Below, in pieces: positions 1 through 10,968 of a DNA stretch of 64,000 nucleotides. Both the position numbers and the translations under genes were made by a program. The stretch is from Multifurca ochricompacta (Eukaryota; Basidiomycota; Agaricomycetes; Russulales; Russulaceae). The DNA is taken from contig WTXG01000028.1 of NCBI GenBank assembly GCA_022496185.1, positions 62,001 through 126,000 on the forward strand. Reading direction: 5' to 3'. Numbering within the stretch: position 1 is the stretch's first letter; each line of letters begins with the position of its first letter. The notes below the pieces were generated by a model, which had not been told where the DNA came from, did no database searches, and worked only from the letters and a program-made list of their open reading frames with translations.

Positions 1-880
1 GGAATACCGGCACAACAGTACGTACCTCCTCTTTACGACGTTCATACTGCTCAATAACACCCGGATCTGTGGCGAGAAGTAGTTCGAGCTTCTCCCGCAG
101 CGTCTCCAACTCATCTTTTAACTGATCTGCGCTTCGCTCGTGAGCCGTGCCCGACTATCATGTTATAAACACCTTTAGTGCGCGGGCTTGGTGGAGAAAG
201 GCAAATGACAACGCACCTCCTCCATCGCCTGAAAAGTGCGTCGCAATTTGTCATCGACCTCGTCGAGCTTCGCCTTGCTGATATCTAGCAGTTCCTTGGA
301 GCGTTCCTTTGCCCGAACATAAACCGTATTTGCTATGCAGGTCAAACCAACCACACAAGAGTGAACAAAAAATAAAAGATCACATGCGGAGGGGGTAACA
401 CGCACCAGTGTGGAACTCTGCGAGCGCTGCCTGATACTCGGCATCACGTTCTTCGAGAAGCGCCTCGAGCTCACGCTTGCGGCTACACTCCTGCAAATAC
501 TCGAGCCCGAATTTTGTCGCCTCTACCTGATCTTTGATTGCAACGCGTACAAGACCCTACATGTTTTCTCGCCATTAGCGGAGGGACAGAAGGCTGCATC
601 CCGAATACAGACAGCGTACTGTTGCGTAATGTCTGCACGCTGGCGGGTCAAAGTGAGCAGATTCTCCTTAAGCCCCACGCGTTCCGAATCTGTTGACTTT
701 ACTCGTCGAAGTTCCTCAAGCCGGCTTTGTTGAATGCCTGTATGCACCCGCGTCTGCTCGTCAGAAAGGTGTGACGCATCGCCGTATATGGGTTGTTTCA
801 GGCTCACGGAGCTTATTCTCAAGCGTGTCCATACGCTTCTTTGCAGCCGATACGGCCAGCTTGCGCGCTCTCAGCGCATC
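1..880 (-). CDS. SMC5-like protein, C-terminal coiled-coil part, partial
   Basis: Five minus-strand exons join in one open frame through GT..AG introns: 880-808, 737-613, 556-406, 332-217 and 154-26. The last donor lies at the window edge, so the gene continues to the left. The product is almost entirely charged coiled coil. It contains a QVEATKFGLEYLQ block and an LATDPGVIEQYERRKEE block, which I recognise from Smc5, the SMC5/6 complex subunit that holds and repairs chromosomes; in human SMC5 the second block aligns with a NPTIVQEY segment. Intron branch sites such as CTAAC and CTAAT are visible. The N-terminal ATPase half, the first coil and the hinge are absent: the sequence upstream of 880 becomes the duplicated gene B/CRN-A segment at about 951. 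A GTGAGT donor at 951-946 may be chance. Either the gene is broken here or the remainder lies elsewhere. Confidence 0.7.
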
Positions 881-950
881 CTGTGATATTCCATATCCGT
901 CGTTAGAGAAAATGTCGAGAGCAAAGTAGAGCTGCAGATGCTGCAGACTC

Positions 951-1357
951 ACATTGCCGCCAAATAACAGGGCTCGCGTACAGCGTTCTGTTCCGATCTA
1001 ATCACGAAAGTATATTCAACGCACCTTCGAAGGATAGCGACATCATCAATGAATTATGGTCCTCAAATCGGAACGCTGGCACTGGTAACAGCTGCAGTTG
1101 AGCGAGGGCTAACGGTATTCAAGGATGATGGAAAGGCGCGTGGTTTTATTGACAATCCTTGGGGCAAAAAGGCACGCGAATGGGTTACCACTACGGAAAG
1201 AGTCGACGACGATCGATGGGAACAGATAATTGAGAAAGCACAAACATATTTTCATGCTGGGTATGATGTGTCCTCCTCTCCAAATGCTGGAGGACCCAGT
1301 CACGCTTTCATCGAGCTTGACTGGTGCGTTTTCTTACTTCCTTGTTACTTTTACTAA
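951..1357 (+). pseudogene. gene B, left copy: 3' exon remnant (unknown protein)
   Basis: This copy matches the minus-strand gene B at 19.0-19.23 kb from 951 onward. The match starts inside an intron, at the shared ACATTGCCGCC, so the earlier exons are missing. After the intron acceptor at 970 the frame reads GSRTAFCSDLITKVY and continues through MNYGPQIGTLALV and WGKKAREW to about FIELD. It therefore runs further than the right copy, which stops at KKARE. The function is unknown. The layout (short alpha-helical protein, GALALVTAAVERGL-like motif) recalls uncharacterised Agaricomycete families such as DUF6532, but I cannot confirm this. It lies directly upstream of CRN-A, as in the right copy. 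Confidence 0.55.
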
Positions 1358-1607
1358 TTGTCAATCCATCACGCGCGTAGATTATTTTGAATGACGTCAT
1401 AACTTTTCTATGGACACGCCGTGTTGCGTTGCAAAGGGGCTTTCACCCCGCACCGCATAGGCGGCTTTCTCGTACAACACGGATGGGCCACCGTGTATCG
1501 TTAGATCTATTTCTTTGAACCTATTTGTTTGTTGTGTCTAAGAGATGGATCTGATCTGATCACCAATTTGCATGCGCTTAGTCACGTGACATGACACTCT
1601 GAGTTGA

Positions 1608-4600
1608 GTGAGTGAGGCTTACAATCGAACAATCGAACGACGACCATCAAGTCGTCATGTCAAAGCACACTCTTTCTCTAAGCTCTCCCCAGCAAAGCAT
1701 GCCAGGCGTGAACACCAGGAACCGATCCCCTCTTCTTCAATGGATGTCGATCAAGAAGAATCTTCATCTATTACTTCGTCCTATCGCCTCCCTTCAGAGG
1801 GCCTCAAACGTTTTATGAAATATTTACCTGTAAGGCCGGATGCATCAAACCAGGAGATTAAAGAGGAGCTCAAGGCAATCTATGCGCGCTTTAGGATCGC
1901 ATACAATGGGTTTCGAACTGGTTTTGTCAGTGAGGATGTTTTCACAGAAAATGCTATTCGAGAAGAAGAGCATTTCTTCAACGTGTTGAAAAGGGCAGTT
2001 AGGGAGGGTGCCACTGAGGATGACCACCAAGCTGTCGTAACTCATAGTCCGTATCTTTTCCTTATCAAATCAATCAATTCACAAATGTTTTTCCTTAGAT
2101 GTCTTTTGGACTCCACGTCCGCCCATCGTTGAGGGTAAGGCCCATGAACTTGCCCCACCCCCTATAATCGTTTTCTAATCACATTGGGTTCCAGCAACCA
2201 AGTTTGATACGGGTTTTCAACAACTTGAAGAAAGTGGTAAGTCTATTATAAGTACTTCAACTTCAACTTCAAATCTGGCCACTCATTTAAATCATATACA
2301 TATAAGTTGTCATGAATTCGTGGAATGCAGAGTTTGTCTACAGGGAACCACTTGACGGCCTGAAAAGGCACATTCAACGCGAACTGAGATCCCCTGGTTC
2401 TGATCAGAAGATATATGCACGATATTGCTCTATTATCCAGTCATCTGGGATGGGCAAGTCGCGCCTGATCGATGAGTTGTCCCGTGAGGATTTCCTTATT
2501 CCAATCAATCTACGCCCTCATGGCAACAAAGGTTTGTCTCGTCTTCTTATTTCTTGTCTTAGCTTGCGTAATCGATTTTATAGGATACCCCCCTCCGGAC
2601 AATGAACTTCGTCAGTTTCTCGCTGGGCCACAGCAAGACACAGCTTTATTGGCCTATAATCGGGCATCCCATTTCCTCCTCGCTTTGTTCAAAGTGACGC
2701 AGGACACCATTGTGAATGAGCTGGATCCCCGTAGCAACAATGCCCCTGACAGGAATTACCGGATCCGCGCGTTCAGGGATCTTATGTCAAGCGGTCAGAA
2801 CCTGAAAAGTGTAGGTGGAGATAGGCAATCATTTTACAATAAGGTTGTTGCCCGGGCTAGCAGCGTACGTCTGTCATGGGTCATTCATACCCTTCATTTA
2901 TTCTAAACGTTCTGAAGGAGATGAGGGCACAACCCGACGTGGGATTAATGCGATTGACTGAAGCATTTAAACGCTTTCGAGATGCAGTGAATGGTGAAGG
3001 TGTAGAGACGCCCCGTTCTCCTCGTTCGACAAAGAAATCTCTGGACATCGAAATCTACATTTCATTCGATGAGGCTCATTCCCTCACAACCCCTTTTGGC
3101 GAGCACGACTGGCGCTCTCCTTTTACTGAACTGCGTCGAGCACTTCAAATGTTGGAGGGCAGTCCTATGTGGTCCTTTTTTCTTTCCACTACTGGGAAGA
3201 TCACCCAATTCTCACAGCCACGTTCTGTGGACCCTTCCAACCGTGTCAGACAGGGGGAATTAATAATACCCCAACCTTACATTTACCTTGGGTTTGACCA
3301 GCTGATGGAAACTCAGAAGATCTCTAAACACAATACTCTTAAAGACGTCACTTCGTTGGAGTGCATTGCTCACATGGGAAGGCCATTGTAAGCCATATGA
3401 TATCCTGTCTTGACCTTTTTCTTTTTTTTTTACATTTTCCAGGTGGGGTACACTTTACGACCACGGCAACGAAGAAAGTCACAAGAAATTAATCGGTTTT
3501 GCCATGGACAAACTACTATGCGGGTCCCCAGGCCCAGGCCCCCTTTCGGATGCGCGCATATATGCGGTTTTGTCCCAGCGTTTGGCACTGGATATTGGCA
3601 CTTCTCAATTCATTTTACCATCTGTGACGCCTCTGAATCTTGCAGAAATTGTTCATGAGCAAATTACATATCATATGCGCGTCTGCATCTCTGTCGGAAA
3701 GGAATTTGAGTCTATGCGTGGAGTTGCTTCGTCCGAGCCGATCCTCTCAGAGGCTGCTTCTCGTATCATGAATGACGAGCTTGGGTTTAACCTACCTGTG
3801 GCGCTCGAAAAGGTCTTCTCGGGGTTCTCCGTCAGTCAAGGGGCCCGTGGAGAGTTATTGGTCGCCGCCTGGTTCACTTGGGCACGCGACCAGGTGGTTA
3901 AAAGTAAAGGTGAACCTTGTGACGGGGCGCTCTGTCACTTTTTCACTGTCAAGGAACTGTTCGAAAACCTGTTTCCTGCATCTGTTTTCAAATTGATTGA
4001 GAAGGCCAAGCCATCTCTATGTCCGCAGAACGGCAACGCGAATCAGCTATTCGAAGATGCATTCAAGGGGGCTAGGATGCATTTTAATCATTTCATCAAA
4101 CCGTACGAACATGAGGTCCTGGCGCGTAAATACCTAATCCGTTTCATGGCAAGGGGCGCGGCTGCTCTGGGCGCCAATTGTCAACCTGGCTTTGACGCAG
4201 TTTACCCATTTTTGTATGGGGACATCCACCTTGATGTGCAGAAACTGGGATTTATCATTGTCCAAGTGAAGAATGATGCAAGTATTAGTCCAAAGAAATT
4301 TAATGGAATCTTCAGGGATATGGATCCCTTCAAATCTGAATTACTCGACGCATCAGACAAGAAAAACGGCATATTCCCGATTCCGATAATCCGTCTACTC
4401 TTCAGCCTTTCTTCTAAAGGTGACCCTAAGGTGGAACACATGAAGTATAAATCACCATCAGATGGTGCGACGTCCTTGGGCAATAAGGGACAAGCGCTCT
4501 TCACATCCTACGATTATGTGTGTTCAGGGGTCAGTGAAGACATTCTCAAACCAGTGGCGGGGGACACTTCTAATGCATGGAAAGCAATGGTGAATATGCG

Positions 4601-4709
4601 GGAGGAGTGGGATAAGTTTTTTAGGGGTTCGAATGAACCTGAGATACTTCGTTCCTCTCTTCCCGGTACTGGAGCGGACAAGACTCACAGTGAGTTTTGG
4701 TGGAAATAA
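1608..4709 (+). CDS. CRN-like P-loop NTPase with C-terminal nuclease-like domain (CRN-A1)
   Basis: Seven exons (1608-2046, 2099-2134, 2195-2236, 2307-2531, 2584-2864, 2918-3387, 3443-4709) sum to 2760 nt, or 919 codons plus stop, with GT..AG introns of about 50-70 nt. A disordered N-terminus with a short acidic stretch is followed by a P-loop (QSSGMGKSR, exon 4), a Walker-B-like IYISFDEAH (exon 6) and a sensor-like SFFLST strand. The C-terminal part has GFDAV followed by a strand with VQVKND, the D..QxK pattern of restriction-endonuclease-fold domains. This architecture matches fungal Crinkler/CR-type effectors, proposed to act on host or competitor DNA; that role is inference. There is no obvious signal peptide. 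The likely ancestral ATG (1657) is out of frame because of a 4-nt difference from the right copy, so ATG 1608 or an internal Met would have to be used. It could also be a degenerating duplicate. Confidence 0.7.
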
Positions 4710-4771
4710 TGTAATGTGACCTGTAGTTTAGTGGAAGATTGGAGAAATATGATGTTGTAGATCACTGTCAT

Positions 4772-5725
4772 CCCCAGACCAGGTAGAAACCTCTTAATTC
4801 TCGTTTGACCATGGCCGCCATTCAATACCTGTTTTTCTTTTCTTCAACCTTGCACTCAAATGGAACATGAATTGTGATTATTACGGTGAAAACAGGGTTG
4901 GCAACATTGAGTCATAGCCTCCCAAGTTGAGCGAGTCACCCTGGCATTCCGACTGTCTGACAACTTGCAACGCGACCATGGCCAACAATAACAACGGTAA
5001 CAAAAAACAGCAACAAACTACACCGAAAACTCATGAGGGTGCGGACGTATATACAAAAATCCAGAGAGGGAAAGGGGGTGGAGGGGTTACTTTACCAGCA
5101 CCAACCGCGCGATGTCCTCGCTTACTCACACACATGACTATCCTCGTACGCTCTTGTGCACGAACTGAAATGATATGATCTGAATCGCGCGTCTGAGTCA
5201 CCAGCGAGTGGTGGTACGACGTCAACATCAACACGGATTGGCGCAGGGATTTGGGCATTGCTGGAGGCAGAGGGGGCGAGGAGGGAGAGGTATGCTGGTT
5301 GGCGATGATGTGACGTGTTAGGTGTGGGTAGAAAGATTGAGGTAAGTGGACATGTCTAAGGAGCGTCAACAATGGAATGTCTAGTACTTAAATGTGACAC
5401 TAGGGTAATCAGTCCGGCGTGCAGACGAGATGCAATTTCGGGGACTTGAAACCAATTACCTGAATCAATTGCTCATCGATGCTGATTACACGTTGCATGT
5501 TCAATGTAGACTCTAGAGCGGGGTGGATCGGGTGGCGATGACTTTGAGATGACGTCGACGTCGTTTGAGGCACTACCAATTAAGCCCAAAAAACATTGGC
5601 CACGGCTGTTCCTCAGTTCAGTTCAGTTCAATTCAGTCTCCTTAGCCAAGAACGTGGTTTATCCTCACCCAACCGTCCCAAGTAGAATAAGCAGTGCTGC
5701 AGACACGATGAGGCCACCGCCCTAC
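4772..5725. other. intergenic, edge of the duplicated segment to the EF-hand gene
   Basis: Similarity to the right-hand copy ends at about 4771 (after CACTGTCAT). The following DNA has short opposing ORFs without splice-consistent partners. An ATG at 4978 opens an Asn/Gln/Lys-rich run, but no downstream exon could be defined. I assign no gene here. Confidence 0.5.
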
Positions 5726-5877
5726 CCCTCGGGCTTTATATACGACTAGCTTCCACCTCCCACATCCCACCTTCCTCCCCACCTTTCATCTTCAGCCAAC
5801 TCCTACCCTCCAAGGTCATTCTCTTTCTCTCTTTTACCTTTGTTCTTTGGGTTCTCGACTGCTGTAGCAAACCTTCA
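5726..5877 (+). promoter_or_regulatory. core promoter and CT-rich leader of the EF-hand gene
   Basis: A TATA-like TTTATATAC at about 5730 is followed by a strongly CT-rich tract (about 5750-5850). The ATG of the penta-EF-hand gene follows at 5878. TATA plus CT-rich leader is a common fungal promoter layout. Confidence 0.5.
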
Positions 5878-6038
5878 ATGTTTCCATTCCGTAAGGTCCG
5901 TTGAATCGTAACAGGTTTTAACAAAGCGATCTACGACGGCTGATCAAAAAAAAAAACAAATATTGATTGATTTTTAGCGTGATAAGAAGAACGGCGGGCG
6001 ATATCAGGGCAGCAGCGATGAATCATATTCTTCTTCTC

Positions 6039-6085
<47 letters not shown>

Positions 6086-7476
6086 CCTGAATCCACTTGG
6101 GGTGTTCAAGGCAATTTGGCGCCTATCGGTTGGTCACCGTCGAATCCTTCGGTCGCGAGGCACGGTAGCTATCCTCCACATAGTGGGTTTCCCCCACAAG
6201 CACAAGTACAAGCGAGTGGCTTCACTACTACCACCCTCGGGGTTGAACCCGCTCACCCAGGTGGTTTTATACAACCGAGTGGTAGCCCCACTTCACCGGG
6301 GAGTGGCGTCTTTCGAATGGGCAGCACTTTGACACACCATCCTGGTGGTTTCGCCCCGCAGCTCGCCGCACTACCTAACGTCCAAAGTGACGAGTACGCC
6401 CACTGCCCCACAATCCCCCCCCCCCCCCAACTGTCATCTTTTTAATCTACCAGGTGTTTTGCTTGGTTTGTCGCCGTAGATCAAGACGGCAGTGGACAGG
6501 TTTCTCCTGAAGAATTGCGTGAGAGTCTTTCCCTTTGTCTTTTAGAACCCGACACAAGTCCCCCAAGCTCAATTTGTAGTCATGTAGGCAGCGCACTCTT
6601 GAACGATGGCGGTACGAATAATATCTATGAGGCCGGGCCAATGTCTCACATCCCCCCCTCCCGCCCCCCACCTTTCCAGGATTTAGGTTTTCCACCAGAA
6701 CTGTGAAATATATCATGAGCATCTTTGTATGCTTCATTATCCCCCCCCATCGAATATAAAACAGTGTACAAATTGCCTTGAACAGGATCTCGATGAAAGT
6801 GGCGGGATTGGATTTCAGGAGGTAAGTTAAGCAAGTGCTCGTTACTCAAGAGGCGCTTGGATCTTATGTGCGCTGTGCATAGTTCGAGCCTTTATGGAAC
6901 TACATGAATGTAGGGGTTGTCAACCAACTGTCCTCCCTTTCTTGTCTGACTGAACATAATCCGATACCGATAGCAATGGAGGCAAATGTTTGACTCATTT
7001 GATACCGATCGCGACAATAGGATCGACGGAACCGAGTTAGGCCGAGCGCTAGCTTATTACGAGTACGTCTCAACTCACTGTCATGTTTGATATTTTCCCT
7101 TCGTTCGCTTACACTGAATATCCCTCTCAGCCTTCACGTGGGCCCATCTGTCCTGGATATATTGGTGAAGAAGTATGGTATGCCCAGTCTCCCTTGCGTT
7201 TTTTTGGCCATAGTGAAGAGAACTCGTACCTTTCAAATAACAGGGACCATAGCTCCCCAGAACCAACAACGGCATCTTGGCTATTCTCCTGCTCCTGTTC
7301 TTGCTCCTCCTCGTCTGCAGGTCGATCTAGATCATTTCGTCTGTGCATGTGTGGTCGTACAACAGATGTGTGGCTTGTATGACAGGTTTAACCAGGGTGG
7401 TGGTGGTGGTGGGGCTGTAGTACCACAGCAAATGAGTCGAGATGAGTTCCTCATAGCCGTGATATCGCTCCCTTGA
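5878..7476 (+). CDS. penta-EF-hand calcium-binding protein (ALG-2/sorcin/Pef1-like)
   Basis: Ten exons (5878-5895, 5978-6393, 6454-6518, 6588-6611, 6680-6726, 6786-6821, 6883-6909, 6974-7062, 7131-7177, 7244-7476) sum to exactly 1002 nt, a 333-residue protein. The N-terminal third is disordered: a polyglutamine run encoded by CAA repeats, then a Gly/Pro/Ser/His-rich stretch as in peflin-type proteins. EF-hand loops follow: DQDGSGQVSPEE, DLDESGGIGFQE and DTDRDNRIDGTE, then two weaker C-terminal EF regions that carry the usual penta-EF dimerisation helices. Family members bind Ca2+, associate with membranes and scaffold vesicle trafficking, cell death or repair factors. The gene is very intron-dense, with introns of 51-82 nt. 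A glycine run near the end precedes a final helix with MSRDEFLIAVISLP. All reading frames close cleanly, so it is probably functional. Confidence 0.88.
6040..6087 (+). repeat. (CAA)n microsatellite coding polyglutamine
   Basis: A run of about 16 uninterrupted CAA codons lies in exon 2 of the penta-EF-hand gene, preceded by a Ser-rich stretch. In-frame length change would alter only the polyQ tract. Confidence 0.9.
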
Positions 7477-7649
7477 AACTTTACTTTTTTGAAAAACCTT
7501 CGAGGGTTTTGTGGTAGAGAAAGGCTAATACAATACTATGTATTCATCGCTCCTCAGACCTCAGACGGGCTGGTAGAGACCGGGGAACTGGACAGTGGAC
7601 AGCAATTCTAACGATCATGATAAGATAATCCGAAGTGCATCAGATCAGA

Positions 7650-8960
7650 TAACTGATTTAGATGTCATACCTTGTCACATGATAGCTAATGCTTAGTAAT
7701 AGCTTATCTGCTGCCATGCTCAGGTGCACTCCATTGTTGACACTCCTTAGACATGTCCAGCGCCTCGATTTCAGCCTTCTTCTCTTTCTGAGCGGATTGA
7801 ACAGCCATGGGCTTCGGTGGTGCTTCCGCGGTTGGTACTTTGGTGATTGTGGAAGTTGCCGTGGTGATGGTGATACGAGGCTTAGGTGCCCCTTCTTAGC
7901 AGTGGAAACATAACCCTTTGCGGCGGCATCGTTCCTTCTCCTCCTCGGACATTGCTTGCCATATGACATCGACGTCCATGGCATTGGAATCTCATTGTTG
8001 GTTAGGTCGAGCAGTTTGTTGTTCGTCTCTTGACTTTGTCCCCTGGGTCGCCAGAAAGGCTGCTCGTCGCGTTCGTCCTCCATAAATTCCTTGAATGATG
8101 ATGTATGCTGTATTTTCGTGTTGAGCTGCCTGGACCCATTGTTCTAACGTTGAAGGTCGGTGACGCGTAATACATTTGGCGGCTAATTGTCCTTGTAAGC
8201 CTCGAGCGAGAAGTCGGAGCGTACTAGTGTCGTCGGGGTGTAACGCGGCTTTTCATACAAGTGTGGTGAAGTCAGAGATGTACTCGTCGAGGCGTCCGTC
8301 ACGTATCTTTAGTCTGCACAAATCGTCGTAGGCTCGCTCTTGCGCGGCAAAATCGAAGAAGGCCTTCTTGAACCGTTCTTATATGTATTTCCAAGCATTT
8401 TTTCCATAGAGAGATGCTCCGCCCCATTTTCTACCTCTTCCAGGGACTCAATGATCGTCATTTGGAAGGATGAAACTTGAGGTCCCTCCATCTGTTGTAA
8501 GAAGTAATGGGCCTTATTGGGTCGTTAGCTATAGAGGCTTGTTTGTTAATGTTCACCAACAGTTTTGAAGACTAGGAGGAAGTGCGACGAGAGAGATTGA
8601 TCTCCTTTGAACCGTGTGGGTAGCGTTCCCTCGAGTCGTTCGTATTTGTCGGAGGGGTTACCAGACCATTTGTCACTGTTGGGATATTTGGGTGGCTCCA
8701 TTTAGCGAGGGGCTTAGTAGCGCGGGGAGATCGATCCTTGGGATGGTGTTCTGAGGGAGTCCTAGTTCTGCTCTGGCAACTCAGATAGGCAATTTCGAAC
8801 CAGATGCCGTATTCTTCTTCAATGGGGATTCTATCTTTGCCGTCGGTGGTGTAGTAGCCATTCCATGGGGCGTTGTCGGTAATTTGGTATAGCCAAGTTA
8901 CTCCGGGTCGTTTGTCTGTGGGTATGTCGTTGTCTGCCCTTGGGTTCAGTGTAAAAAGGA
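7650..8960 (-). pseudogene. decayed Ty3/gypsy gag remnant
   Basis: Read on the minus strand in shifting frames, the region gives a retrotransposon Gag: an N-terminal segment around 8,930-8,800 (TWLYQITDNAPWNGYY), an ERLEGTLPTRFKGD-like capsid start near 8,620, then FKKAFFDFAAQERAYDDLC, LDEYISDFTTL and TLRLLARGLQGQLA, and finally a broken zinc knuckle (GLCFHC followed by a stop) near 7,900. Several stops and frameshifts interrupt it. It differs from the gag of the G1/G3/G4 elements and so belongs to another family. No LTRs or pol were found next to it. Confidence 0.6.
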
Positions 8961-9353
8961 AAACAAAGTGGATTTTGCGAGTATCGACGACAACAATTGG
9001 TTTTAAAACTAGAGTCTAAGAGCTCTGCGACGCTACCTTAAATACAGGCTTCGACCAATACTAATGACGTCTTCCTCTCTGGAAACCTCTCGAACTTCAT
9101 CGAAGATGATGTCGTGTTGAGACTTGCGCGTTGAGGTCACTATCATTGGAACTAGATGAAAGAAAAGAGTGTCCAGATCACATGACTGATTGTCGTTGAA
9201 GAATCCAGCCCTCCAAGTTCTCACCGAAATAGCATGTTCCTTCTGCCTGCGTTGTTATACTTCTGAAGAACCCGCTTGTCTCTACCTTTCACGTGTCCGC
9301 TTTCTCAACTCGACGTTCTCAGGATGCCAAGAGAAGAAAAAGTGGCATGACTT
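8961..9353. other. intergenic, nothing recognised
   Basis: Only short ORFs on both strands, without splice or homology support. It separates the gag remnant from the tandem duplication. Confidence 0.4.
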
Positions 9354-9984
9354 ATGTAAGGATAGCTCGGGCGTTGAGGATGAATCCTTCAGCTATCGCT
9401 ATTCCTGGTTGAACTCACTTCTCTTCTCTTTCGTTACAAGCCCTGAATTAGAGCATTTCTGATTTAGTTTCAAACATTTGATGTATATATTCCTTATCAG
9501 TACATCTGGATTGTGAGCATTCTGGGCCGCCTGCCTGTCCATTCCTTGAAAACCAGTTTCATTAACTCACCTTCACCTTTATCTCACTTATTTCCTTTCA
9601 TCCAAATCAGTCCTCTTCCGCTTCATAACTATGTCTCTCTACAAGTATATAAGGTACATACTGTAAGGATGGCTCGGGCGTTGAGCATGAAACCTCCATC
9701 TATCGCCTCTCCCCTCTTTCATTACAAACCCTGAATTAGAGCACTTATGATCTAGTTCCGTATATTATCTTTTATCAGTACATTTGCATTCCGGGCCGCA
9801 TGCCCGTCCATTCCTTACACAGTTTCACTACCTCCCCGTCTTAATTGCCAGGTTTCTACCTCCCCGTCTACATCATCTCCGCCTTTATTGCCTGGCATCA
9901 TCTCACCTTATCTTCTTTCAACCCTAATTCACCCTCTTTCTGCTTCATAACTCGGTCTCTCTGCAAGTATATAAAGGTACATAC
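9354..9984 (+). repeat. direct tandem duplication (2 x about 315 bp), LTR-like
   Basis: Two diverged units start with TGTAAGGATRGCTCGGGCG (9354 and about 9663) and end with a TATA-bearing stretch (AAGTATATAARGGTACATAC). Shared internal landmarks are CCTGAATTAGAGCA, TTATCAGTACAT and CTGTCCATTCCTT or its variant. The TG start and internal TATA suggest an LTR or promoter module, but no terminal CA or target duplication was seen. Confidence 0.6.
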
Positions 9985-10535
9985 AATGCTTGTAGTAGAC
10001 CAGCCAGTGAGCCACTAGAAGCAGAAATCAATCGGCATTTCTCCCCTTTCTTTATCTTTCTTTTGTGTGCTAAAGAACTTCTTGACGACATCGAGCGCAA
10101 GGTCAAACGGAACCAGCAAAGCAGTAGATTCGCATCAGTTCAAAGCACGACGCACCCTCCTTCGAAGTCTAGTTATCCTTGGGACTCTTTCTGCGCACTC
10201 TCCCTCTCCTCTTTACCTCTCTCACCATTCAGGGAAAACTAACTTTGCCTTGCACTCACCGCGGATTGGCTCCGCACAATACAATGTTTGTAGTAGACCA
10301 GCCAATGGAATTTCTCTCTCTAGCTTTTATCTTTGTGTGTTAAAGAACTTCTTGACAACATCAAGTGCAAGGTAAAATAGAACCAGCAAGCAACGGATTC
10401 ACAAAGTTCAACCACGATACACCCTCATTCGAAGTTTTAGTTATCTTGGGGCTCCCTCTTCTCTCTTCCATCTCCCTTGCCTCTCCTTTCAGGAACACTT
10501 GCGTCACACTCACCGCGGATCGGATTGGTACAATA
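9985..10535 (+). repeat. direct tandem duplication (2 x about 280 bp)
   Basis: Unit 1 (from about 9985) and unit 2 (from about 10,279) share TGTAGTAGACCAGCCA, TTAAAGAACTTCTTGAC, GAACCAGCAA, TCGAAGT, TAGTTATC and CTCACCGCGGAT in the same order and orientation. Together with the preceding duplication this forms a tandem series downstream of the MFS gene. No protein is supported. Confidence 0.6.
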
Positions 10536-10968
10536 CCTGGACACCAAAGGAGGGCGACGCGAAAACGCCTAGTTGGGGATCTCTTGAAATCACACACGTA
10601 TTGGGTGTTTTAAAAGTAAACCATCAGAAGGGGGTACCTGATCGATCACTCAGCTCGCTCTCTCTTCCTAAGCCCCCAGTCCCCAGCCTAACCCAAAAGT
10701 TTGAATCTCGATCACGGGAATGACATCATCCTTGGCACGCACCTTGTCGTTCCTTTAATCTAATCGCCTTCTTAGGCTTTTCGGACGTGCTCCTAGTTTG
10801 ACCGAGTTTGTCCCGTCCAGATTTGGCATCTCTGCCACGTCGTGTGGCTTGACTGGTCCCATCAGTATAGATATAGTTCGAACGCCAGCGAAAAGCACAT
10901 TAGTGGATGGGTATATCGCTATATTTACTGTACTGATAGATAGATAGTACAAATCCAACCATTCCGTC
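10536..10968. other. 3' flank of the MFS gene, nothing recognised
   Basis: No splice-consistent coding sequence or repeat partner in the window was found. It would contain the 3' UTR of the minus-strand transporter gene. Confidence 0.4.

Noticed and set aside
5031..5372. 113-codon minus-strand ORF, Pro/His-rich
   Set aside because: Low-complexity translation of intergenic DNA, no recognised domain, no supporting exons.
5549..5749. 66-codon ORF upstream of the EF-hand gene
   Set aside because: It spans the TATA box and lacks coding character; treated as promoter DNA.
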